DNA of 45,351 bases from Fibrobacter sp. UBA4373 (GTDB taxonomy: Bacteria; Fibrobacterota; Fibrobacteria; Fibrobacterales; Fibrobacteraceae): NCBI GenBank assembly GCA_002390045.1, contig DGSB01000035.1:1-45351 (forward strand), in the 5' to 3' direction. The notes below the pieces were generated by a model that was not told where the DNA came from, did not search any database, and saw only the letters and a list, made by a program, of their open reading frames with translations. Position numbers and translations under genes: made by a program. This document shows positions 34,253-40,988 of this stretch, piece by piece (position 1 is the first letter of the stretch; every line of letters begins with the position of its first letter).

Positions 34253-34320
34253 GCTAAAACAAATATCGCAGAATGGACATTCCGCAATTCGGAGTCTTTA
34301 TCTACGTGAGTTTTTACCGT

Positions 34321-35199
34321 TTAAAGATCGGCGACGCAACGCACATACATTCCCGTGGAACGTTCAAAATCGTCCCTTTCCACATACTTTGAGCTTTGCG
34401 TAAAAGACCAACCACGAGCCGTCGATTTGGATGTCGAAGAAGAAGACCAATAGTAACCGGAATTCGAGGTGTCCCCGTAGGAATCCCACGTGCGAACTCC
34501 CCCGCGTCCAATGTTTTTCCATTCTGACTGGGACAGGCTCTTTTGGTAATCGCGCCATTCCGCATCCCCAGGCAAGTGCCAACCGGCTGGGCAAGCTTTT
34601 TTCGCTTCTTGCCACGTATAATAACGTCCGAAGTCTTCACAAAATTCAGCGCTTTCTAAGTAGCAGTTCTTAAAATCCGAAATTTTGCTTGCATTTCCTT
34701 TGGAATCCACCTGGATCGTCAGGTTTTCGGAAAGCCAGAGTTTCGATCCGAGCACGCGGACGGGGTAACTTCTCCCGTTGCGTTTATCCAAGTACAGACC
34801 ATTTTCGACGCCGTGTTCCGCTAGCAAGTCGCGTTTTTTCACGCAACGGGTTTCGGACGTTTTCTTTTGGGGAAGCGGTAAAGTTTTGATCTGAGCCGTT
34901 TTGGGATTATACGCGATTACATTTTCCGAGCCGTCAAGACGAAAATACAGAGTCTTTTTTCCGGACGCAAATTTTGACCGCACGCTCTTTTGTTTTTTTC
35001 CAATCAAATTTTTAGACAGGTCCGTCCATTCGTTGAGCGTCGGAACGTGATAATCCGCAGGGCAAACCTCCGAATTTCGAAGCGTCCACTGATTCGCCCC
35101 GATTTTCAGATTCGCCGAAGAATTCGATGCTTTGGAAGGAGATGCAGCGGCACATGCCGCCGAAATGAAAGCGAGTAAGACCACACCACAAAATTTCAT
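34321..35199 (-). CDS. Secreted FISUMP-domain protein with a second, degenerate domain copy
   Basis: 292 residues. A signal peptide covers about 1-20 (SAAC could be a weak lipobox). Residues 133-292 match the Fibrobacter succinogenes major paralogous domain: LDKRNGRSYPV, WLSENLTI, GRYYTWQEAKKACPAGWHLP, EWRDY, SGYYWSSSS and the final YVRCVADL. Residues 31-120 look like a shortened copy: IGANQWTLRN, VCPADYHVPTLNEWTDL and ETRCVKK, with the central part lost. The domain is characteristic of Fibrobacter surface and secreted proteins; its function is unknown. No Shine-Dalgarno is seen before ATG 35199. Confidence 0.9.
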   Translation of the reverse strand: MKFCGVVLLAFISAACAAASPSKASNSSANLKIGANQWTLRNSEVCPADYHVPTLNEWTDLSKNLIGKKQKSVRSKFASGKKTLYFRLDGSENVIAYNPKTAQIKTLPLPQKKTSETRCVKKRDLLAEHGVENGLYLDKRNGRSYPVRVLGSKLWLSENLTIQVDSKGNASKISDFKNCYLESAEFCEDFGRYYTWQEAKKACPAGWHLPGDAEWRDYQKSLSQSEWKNIGRGGVRTWDSYGDTSNSGYYWSSSSTSKSTARGWSFTQSSKYVERDDFERSTGMYVRCVADL

Positions 35200-35203
35200 A
35201 CTT

Positions 35204-35211
35204 TGAATATA
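35204..35211 (-). promoter_or_regulatory. Candidate -10 box of leaderless FISUMP gene
   Basis: Minus-strand TATATTCA reads from 35211 to 35204, hexamer ending 6 nt before ATG 35199. The rest of 35200-35335 shows no gene. Confidence 0.4.
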
Positions 35212-35335
35212 GGTTCCGCAATCCCCAGGAGTTTAAAAGCACGAAACTTGTAAGTTTTTGCGAATCCTTACCGAGCGCAAATCCTACCGGAACGAGAATC
35301 TTTTTCCCGAAAATGTCTCGGAAAACAATTTCACA

Positions 35336-36235
35336 TCAATTCTTTTTCTTGTATTCGGCAAGAAACATTCCCAAGAGAATCAAAACCGTTCCAAAAATAG
35401 CGACCGCTGTGATGCGTTCATGCAAGACAATCGCCGCAATGATGATGGTAAAAAGCGGATTTGTATAACCATAATTCGAGGCAAGAACAGTGCCGATCGA
35501 ACGCATCACTTTATTCCACAGCACGTAGCAAAGGAGCGAAGCCATCAACGCGAGGAACAAATAATTTCCCAGAACAACCGGATCCAAAAATGCGCTCCAA
35601 GGCACATTCGGGCTAAAAGCGAAAAAGATCGGAAGTCCCGTCACGAGTCCATAAAAAAAGATTTTTCGTGTAATGAAGAACGAAGGATAACGGGCCATCA
35701 GCGGGCGTACAGCAAGCGAATACACGATCCAAGAGATCGCTGCCCAAAGTGCAAGCAAGTCCCCCACCGGCGAGAGTTTTAAAATGAACCGTCCATTCAA
35801 AACCACAAGGATCATTCCCAAAAATGTCACGACAGAACCTAAAATTTGCCGACGATTCAGGCGTTCCGATTTATAGAAAATCCCCGCAATGATCATCAAC
35901 AGCAAAGGATTCATGCAAATAATCAAGGCCACATTGGACGCAAAGGAATATTCCAGCGCCTTGTTTTCCACAATAAAATACATGGACCCCGCGGTAATCC
36001 CGCAGACTAAAAGGCGCAATTCATCCCAAAGGCTATCGGACAGAAACCGCTTGTGATCGCATACCAATAAAACCACATACGCAAGCGCAAATCGCAAAAT
36101 AAAAATTTGCGTGGGCAAGAATCCCGCATGGAGTAAAATCTTCGTCGAAATAAAGCTGCCGCCCCACATCGCCATTACAAGAAGGGCAACCACATGCCAG
36201 AGCATCAAACGCGTATTTTTCAAGGCGTTTATCAT
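35336..36235 (-). CDS. EamA-family (DMT) transporter
   Basis: 299 residues with about ten membrane spans in two EamA repeats. The first begins MLWHVVALLVMAMWGGSFISTKILL. The second starts near LSPVGDLLALWAAISWIVYSLAVRPLM and ends with VLASNYGYTNPLFTIIIAAIVLHERIT. Such proteins usually export amino acids or other small metabolites; the substrate is unknown. ATG 36235 is chosen over TTG 36244 and ATG 36205; no Shine-Dalgarno fits any of them. Confidence 0.9.
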   Translation of the reverse strand: MINALKNTRLMLWHVVALLVMAMWGGSFISTKILLHAGFLPTQIFILRFALAYVVLLVCDHKRFLSDSLWDELRLLVCGITAGSMYFIVENKALEYSFASNVALIICMNPLLLMIIAGIFYKSERLNRRQILGSVVTFLGMILVVLNGRFILKLSPVGDLLALWAAISWIVYSLAVRPLMARYPSFFITRKIFFYGLVTGLPIFFAFSPNVPWSAFLDPVVLGNYLFLALMASLLCYVLWNKVMRSIGTVLASNYGYTNPLFTIIIAAIVLHERITAVAIFGTVLILLGMFLAEYKKKN

Positions 36236-36241
36236 ATACGC

Positions 36242-36249
36242 CAAAAATA
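36242..36249 (-). promoter_or_regulatory. Candidate -10 box of leaderless EamA gene
   Basis: Minus-strand TATTTTTG reads from 36249 to 36242, hexamer ending 8 nt before ATG 36235. Confidence 0.4.
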
Positions 36250-36273
36250 GCTAAAATTCCTTAAGTCCCTAGG

Positions 36274-37056
36274 CTAGAAAGATACACTCGCACCGATGTA
36301 TCCGGGAACCACCGCCACTTTCACACGCGAAGACCGATGCTCCCGCAAAACAAAATAGCTTGCCGCCGAACCGATCAAAGCTCCCGCCAGGACATCCGTA
36401 GGATAGTGCTTTCCCGCAGCAATCCGCAACAAGCCAACCGTCGTCGCCAAAGCCAAGGAACCGCCCCAAACAAGAGGCACATAAGCCGAATTCGGATATT
36501 TATCCATAAACCACAAGCCGCTAAGGACGGCAATCGAAAAAGCGGCCCCCGTATGCCCCGAGTAAAAAGATCCCCAGGATTCGCCCCGGCTCCGGTCCGC
36601 TCCCGAACGGTAGATTTCCGGGCGGGCCCAAAGCCGCGTACTGCGGACAATCAGGTTCACGCTGCTTTGCCACAAAGTAACTTCGATCGCAGTCAAAAAG
36701 AAGGTCGCAGCTTCGCTCCCTGACGAGTTTCCCAATGCAAGCTCAGCCGTTTCAAATCCCAAAGGGAAGGCGACCAGCGCAAAAAGCGTCCAATCGCTGA
36801 CCGCATCCAAACTCGGGTGGTACGTTCCGGCAAAGGGCCTATCCCACGGCAAAAGGTCCTCCTTCAAAGGCGCACTTGAACGCGGTTCCATCTGCGAAAA
36901 GGAATATTCAGAAAAGATATACGCAGCGACACCCAAAGAAAGAATCGGAGCTTCCGTACCCCATGTAAGTTCATAAGGCGGATCTTTTGCGTAGAGATTT
37001 TCCCCGAGAGCGAGCAAAATCCATGCAAAAAAGAGCATATAAGCATTAATCTTCAT
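36274..37056 (-). CDS. PAP2-family phosphatase, exported
   Basis: 260 residues. A signal peptide or first span (MKINAYMLFFAWILLALGENLYA) sets the start at ATG 37056, although the frame stays open to 37227. The three PAP2 phosphatase motifs are present in slightly altered form: RX6RP (RSTRLWARP, Arg replacing the usual Lys), YSGHTG (Tyr instead of Pro) and RX5HX3D (RIAAGKHYPTD). It probably removes phosphate from a lipid (phosphatidate, undecaprenyl diphosphate or lipid A) on the periplasmic side; the substrate is not known. It diverges from the ArsR-methyltransferase gene with 25 bp between start codons. Confidence 0.88.
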   Translation of the reverse strand: MKINAYMLFFAWILLALGENLYAKDPPYELTWGTEAPILSLGVAAYIFSEYSFSQMEPRSSAPLKEDLLPWDRPFAGTYHPSLDAVSDWTLFALVAFPLGFETAELALGNSSGSEAATFFLTAIEVTLWQSSVNLIVRSTRLWARPEIYRSGADRSRGESWGSFYSGHTGAAFSIAVLSGLWFMDKYPNSAYVPLVWGGSLALATTVGLLRIAAGKHYPTDVLAGALIGSAASYFVLREHRSSRVKVAVVPGYIGASVSF

Positions 37057-37062
37057 CGTAAA

Positions 37063-37076
37063 AAAAGATAAATTTA
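37063..37076. promoter_or_regulatory. Overlapping divergent -10 boxes
   Basis: Minus-strand TATCTTTT (37070-37063) serves the PAP2 gene and plus-strand TAAATTTA (37069-37076) serves the ArsR-methyltransferase gene. They overlap by 2 bp. Each hexamer ends 7-8 nt before its ATG and neither gene has a Shine-Dalgarno. Confidence 0.45.
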
Positions 37077-37081
37077 ATTTT

Positions 37082-38032
37082 ATGCAAGAAAAAAGCGAAA
37101 ATTTGGAGCCGCTCAAGCCGAACCTGGAACTTTTTAACGCCATTTCCGACGAAACGCGTCTGAAAATTCTAATGATTCTTTCGCATTCGGAATTTACCGT
37201 TAATGAGCTGAAGGAAATTCTTGACATTCACCAGTCCAATGCCAGTAGGCATCTGTCCAAACTTTCCGCCTGCGGACTCTTAAAAGACCGCCGTGAAGGA
37301 ACGAAGGCTTTTTACGGTCTCTCGGACGATCTCTACATGAGCAGCAGCCTTTACGACATGATTTCCAAGGCCTGGGAACAGCTCCCCGACCAAGCTGTCG
37401 TCGAAAGCAAAGTCGAAGAGCTCCTGATTTCGCGCCGCAACAGTTATTCTGCAAAATTTCACAAGCTTTCCGAAGCCGGTGGTAGTCTCCGTGCGCAAAT
37501 CTCGCTATTTGCCCATCTGATGGTGCAATTTGACCACGCGATCGATATCGGTTGCGGAGAAGGCGGCGATTTAAGCTTTATGCTCGCCGGTCGGTGTAAA
37601 AAAGTCACCGCAATCGACATCAGCGAAACGACCGTCAAAGGCGTTAACGAAATAGCCCGGAATCGTGGATTTTCAAACATCAAGGCGCTCTGCGCCGACA
37701 TGCGAAAGATTCCACTTCCCACAGGCTGCGCAGATCTCGTATTGATGAGTCAGGTTCTGCACCACGCTCCTAGCCCTCAAGAAGCCCTCGCCGAAGCGAT
37801 TCGCCTTTTGAAACCGGGAGCGATCCTTGCCCTGCTCGATCTTGCAGAACACCATGAAGAAGAACTTCGCGAAACCCACGGGCATCTTTGGCTAGGCTTT
37901 AGCGAAGAGCGCATCCGCTTCCTGATGCAGAACCTGCCCTGCAAAATCGTGGAAACCGAAATCATCCAAAGTGAAATTTCAGAAGAAAAAAAGCTCCCCG
38001 CGATCTGCATTATCGTGAAAAAAAATGCTTAA
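37082..38032 (+). CDS. ArsR-type regulator fused to a SAM-dependent methyltransferase
   Basis: 316 residues. Residues about 12-90 form an ArsR winged helix (LELFNAISDETRLKILMIL, then VNELKEILDIHQSNASRHLSKLSACGLL with the recognition helix). Residues about 130-316 form a class I methyltransferase (motif I AIDIGCGEGG, VTAIDIS, ADLVLMSQVLHH). No metal-binding Cys pattern of arsenic sensors is seen. Similar fusions are known regulators in which SAM or SAH binding controls DNA binding, often near methionine-cycle genes; none is adjacent here. It may regulate the divergent PAP2 gene as well as itself. Confidence 0.9.
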   Translation: MQEKSENLEPLKPNLELFNAISDETRLKILMILSHSEFTVNELKEILDIHQSNASRHLSKLSACGLLKDRREGTKAFYGLSDDLYMSSSLYDMISKAWEQLPDQAVVESKVEELLISRRNSYSAKFHKLSEAGGSLRAQISLFAHLMVQFDHAIDIGCGEGGDLSFMLAGRCKKVTAIDISETTVKGVNEIARNRGFSNIKALCADMRKIPLPTGCADLVLMSQVLHHAPSPQEALAEAIRLLKPGAILALLDLAEHHEEELRETHGHLWLGFSEERIRFLMQNLPCKIVETEIIQSEISEEKKLPAICIIVKKNA

Positions 38033-38063
38033 ATGCTTCCCAATTTGCCATATTTTAAGTAGA

Positions 38064-38079
38064 TTGATTTTGTAATCAA
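38064..38079 (+). promoter_or_regulatory. Perfect inverted repeat touching the ribosome binding site
   Basis: TTGATT (38064-38069), spacer TTGT, AATCAA (38074-38079). The right arm overlaps the first two bases of AAGGAG (38078-38083). It could be an operator or a 5'-terminal RNA hairpin; TATTTT at 38051-38056 is a possible -10. Confidence 0.4.
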
Positions 38080-38089
38080 GGAGTCATCT

Positions 38090-38200
38090 ATGGGAAAAAT
38101 CATCAAAGTTTTGGGAATCGTTGTGGTATTCTTACTCTCTTTATTCTCGATTTACCACATTATCCAGTCTCGAGCGCTCGATGAAAACGCCGCTGACTGA
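38090..38200 (+). CDS. 36-residue membrane peptide
   Basis: A very short gene: ATG 38090, TGA at 38198-38200. The product is one hydrophobic span (IIKVLGIVVVFLLSLFSIYHII, about residues 4-25) with a Lys near the N-terminus and an acidic tail (ALDENAAD). Support for reality: AAGGAG at ideal spacing, a natural single-span topology, and an efficient terminator 34 bp downstream that makes a transcript of its own. No family recognised. Confidence 0.7.
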   Translation: MGKIIKVLGIVVVFLLSLFSIYHIIQSRALDENAAD

Positions 38201-38233
38201 TTGATGTAGCTGTCGATAAAGACTTTCACACGT

Positions 38234-38265
38234 CCGCACTCCACACAAGGGTGCGGCTTTTTTTT
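38234..38265 (+). terminator. Terminator after the 36-residue gene
   Basis: CCGCACTC (38234-38241) pairs with GGGTGCGG (38249-38256), loop 7 nt, followed after one C by eight T (38258-38265). Confidence 0.9.
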
Positions 38266-38272
38266 ACCTTGC
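38265..38272 (+). promoter_or_regulatory. Candidate -10 box of leaderless YfhO-like gene
   Basis: TACCTTGC, hexamer ending 7 nt before ATG 38278. It overlaps the last base of the preceding terminator's T run, so any promoter shares the terminator DNA. Confidence 0.3.
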
Positions 38273-38277
38273 TAGCT

Positions 38278-40887
38278 ATGCAAAAAGATACACTGAAAAA
38301 AATCGGAGCCTTTGCCGGCATCGGCATTGCCTTCTTCATTCTTCTTCTCTTTGTTTTCCGCGCTTTCGTCTTCGATCCGGGTACTTTGATGCTAAACTCG
38401 GACCAGTTGAACGGTATCGGCAGTAAAGTCGTCCGAGCGCAAAGCCTTGTCCTTTCGGAATGGGACGACAGCCGACTCGGCGGAGTTCCAACGATAGACG
38501 CCCTCTTCGGCGATGCCTACCATCCGCTTGTGCTGGTAGAATTCTTGACAGACCCGGCCCGAGCCGTGGGATTCAAATTCATTCTCATCGTTTGGGTCGC
38601 TTTCCTTTCCGCAATGGCCCTTGCGAAGTCCCTTACCGGGAGTCTCGCCTGGGGAACCCTGTTCGGATTTTTATACGCCTTCTCGCCGCAATATTTTACT
38701 TATGTCTATGGCGGCCATGACGGCAAGATGATGGTATTTGCTGTCGCTCCTCTTGCCATACTTGCGATTCGAAAGATTATTCGGGAAGGAAGCATCGGTT
38801 ATTTTATCCTTTTCGTTCTTTCTGTCGTTTGGATGATTCTCGGTTCGCATTTGCAGCTCACTTACCTGTTCCTCTGGGGCGCGGGCTTCTATGCGCTTTT
38901 CGAAATGCTTGCCCTTTCCGCCAACTGGAAGACCCGTTCCCTGCGTTTGGGCGTTACCGCAGGAGCTCTTGCCATCGCCCTTGGCATTTCCGCATTCCAG
39001 ATCATTCCGCCATACCTTTATACGACGACGGAATCGGTCCGCGGCACGGGCGAAAAGACAAATTACGGACATGCAGCAAGCTGGTCCTTGCATCAAGAAG
39101 AACTCGCCAGCATGCTGATTCCGGGGTTCATCGGAGTCGATGTCTACGAACAAAAGCAGGGAGCCGCAGGCCTCGAACTTTCAGGAAGCTCTCTTGTCAG
39201 TATCCCTTATGCTGACATGCAAAAGGCCCATGTCCAAGGTTCCCCGTTCTATTGGGGTCACAATGCGTTCAAGCTGAACCATGACAGTGCAGGCATCGTT
39301 CTTACCTTCCTTGCCTTCCTCGGATTCTTTGTGCGCAAAAGCCGCCGCGCGGCCGCCTTCTGGTTTGTAGGAGCTGCCGTCGCCCTGTCTTATGCGATGG
39401 GCGTTCATTCCCCGCTCTTTAAGCTTTGGTTTGCCATTATCCCGGGCATGAAGAGCTTCCGCGCTCCGAGCATGGCGATGTTCTGGCTTCCGCTGCTCAT
39501 GACGATGATGGCGATTCCTGTCATTACCTCCTTCAAAAAGCCCGAAAACCGTCGCGGGATGAAGGCTGGTTTTGTCATGTTCCTTCTTCTTCTTGCAATC
39601 GTTTGCGTCTCTCGTTTTGCCTGGTCTTCGGTGCTCGGCATTCCGGGATTCCTCATTTCGATCGGTTACGGAGCTCTTCTGATTGCCGTACTGAACATCC
39701 TAGACCGCGGAGTCCCTTTCCATGCCAAGGAAATCGTAAAGTCTTTCCAGCTCAAATTCAAAAATTCTTCCAAGCTTGAACTCGGAGCGATCTTTGTTCC
39801 GTTCCTCCTCACAGGCTTTTTCTTCCTTTCGAACCAAAAGCTCCTTTTAGACCCTGTGACAGCGATTTACTTTAAGCCGTTAAACGAAGGCGTCATGGAA
39901 TTTACCGCCGGAAAAATTCTGCCGAGTTTTGTTCTCGCCTTAATTGCAACCGTCGGCGTTTTCTTCGCGTTGAATTCAAAGCTTGCCGGCTTAAAAAAAG
40001 CTTGCGTTGTCGGAGCCATTGCCGCCATTGAGCTTTATACCATCAACGGAGCCTTCATCCAAAACGTCTCTTACAGTGATTATGTACAACCCAAGAATCC
40101 GGTGATCCAAAGCATTTTGGCGGAATATCCGGACTCGCTGAACCGCCCACGCGTTCTGTCGCTTTCCCGGAACCAGGCTTTAAGCGGAAACTCATTCCCG
40201 CTGTACGGCATGCGCAATGCCGACGGCTTCCATGATAACGAACTCGCGAGCTACCGCCTTTTCCGTGGAGGCCAGAACAACGAAAATTATATGTACAACA
40301 TCAACCAGGTCGCACAAGGAACCGATCAGAATGCGTTCCTCGATCTGATGGATATCGGTGATGTGATTTTCGATTCCCGTGCAGGAACCCAGTACATCCC
40401 GTTCAAAAATCACCATAGTGACGGACATCTTTACGGTCATTACGTTGTCTTGAGCGATTCCCAGGCAGTCAAGGCTCTCCGCGAAGGCTTTGATTATAAA
40501 AAGACCCTCATTCTCGCCGAAGAGCCCGAAGAATCTTTTGCGCAATCCGAATCGGTCAACGGCTACGGAAAAGTGGTCGCCAAGCCAAAAATGGACGACA
40601 TCACTTATCAGGTTTCTTCCGACAAGCCTGCCTTCCTGCTTTCATCGGGCAATTTCCACCGGTATTGGAAAGCGACGGTCAACGGAAAACCTGCCAAGGT
40701 GTACAAGGCATTCGGAACGCTCCGCGCAGTCGCAATTCCCCAAGGAACTTCCACGGTTCGCCTCGAATACAAGTCCGACGCCGTCCGCGGATCGCTTACG
40801 CTCGGCCTTGTCGCCTGCATCGTCTTCGTCGGATCGATCGCAGTCGCGGTCGTCTTGAAAAAGCGTTCGGTCAAAGCAACGGCTTAA
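38278..40887 (+). CDS. YfhO-like polytopic membrane protein
   Basis: 869 residues with about a dozen membrane spans and a C-terminal extracytoplasmic beta-rich region (about 640-840) before a last span. The N-terminal half resembles bacterial YfhO / GT-C-fold glycosyltransferases: an acidic loop after span 1 (LNSDQLNGIG), EWDDSRLGGVPTIDALFGDAYHP, and a G-G-H-D loop (VYGGHDGKMM). Such proteins are thought to transfer sugars from lipid carriers to cell-wall polymers. No Shine-Dalgarno precedes ATG 38278, which lies 12 nt after a terminator. It converges on the TPR/transglutaminase gene. Confidence 0.85.
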   Translation: MQKDTLKKIGAFAGIGIAFFILLLFVFRAFVFDPGTLMLNSDQLNGIGSKVVRAQSLVLSEWDDSRLGGVPTIDALFGDAYHPLVLVEFLTDPARAVGFKFILIVWVAFLSAMALAKSLTGSLAWGTLFGFLYAFSPQYFTYVYGGHDGKMMVFAVAPLAILAIRKIIREGSIGYFILFVLSVVWMILGSHLQLTYLFLWGAGFYALFEMLALSANWKTRSLRLGVTAGALAIALGISAFQIIPPYLYTTTESVRGTGEKTNYGHAASWSLHQEELASMLIPGFIGVDVYEQKQGAAGLELSGSSLVSIPYADMQKAHVQGSPFYWGHNAFKLNHDSAGIVLTFLAFLGFFVRKSRRAAAFWFVGAAVALSYAMGVHSPLFKLWFAIIPGMKSFRAPSMAMFWLPLLMTMMAIPVITSFKKPENRRGMKAGFVMFLLLLAIVCVSRFAWSSVLGIPGFLISIGYGALLIAVLNILDRGVPFHAKEIVKSFQLKFKNSSKLELGAIFVPFLLTGFFFLSNQKLLLDPVTAIYFKPLNEGVMEFTAGKILPSFVLALIATVGVFFALNSKLAGLKKACVVGAIAAIELYTINGAFIQNVSYSDYVQPKNPVIQSILAEYPDSLNRPRVLSLSRNQALSGNSFPLYGMRNADGFHDNELASYRLFRGGQNNENYMYNINQVAQGTDQNAFLDLMDIGDVIFDSRAGTQYIPFKNHHSDGHLYGHYVVLSDSQAVKALREGFDYKKTLILAEEPEESFAQSESVNGYGKVVAKPKMDDITYQVSSDKPAFLLSSGNFHRYWKATVNGKPAKVYKAFGTLRAVAIPQGTSTVRLEYKSDAVRGSLTLGLVACIVFVGSIAVAVVLKKRSVKATA

Positions 40888-40907
40888 GCATTTCCAAGCT
40901 TTCACAC

Positions 40908-40939
40908 AAAAAGACCCGCAGCACTGCGGGTCTTTTTTT
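40908..40939. terminator. Bidirectional terminator
   Basis: AAAAAGACCCGCA (40908-40920) pairs with TGCGGGTCTTTTT (40925-40937), loop GCAC. With A runs on one side and T runs on the other, it can serve both the YfhO-like gene and the convergent lipoprotein gene. Confidence 0.92.
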
Positions 40940-40988
40940 GATGTTTTAAGTTCTGTTCAAACGGATTGCTTCAAGGCTTTCGCCTTTC

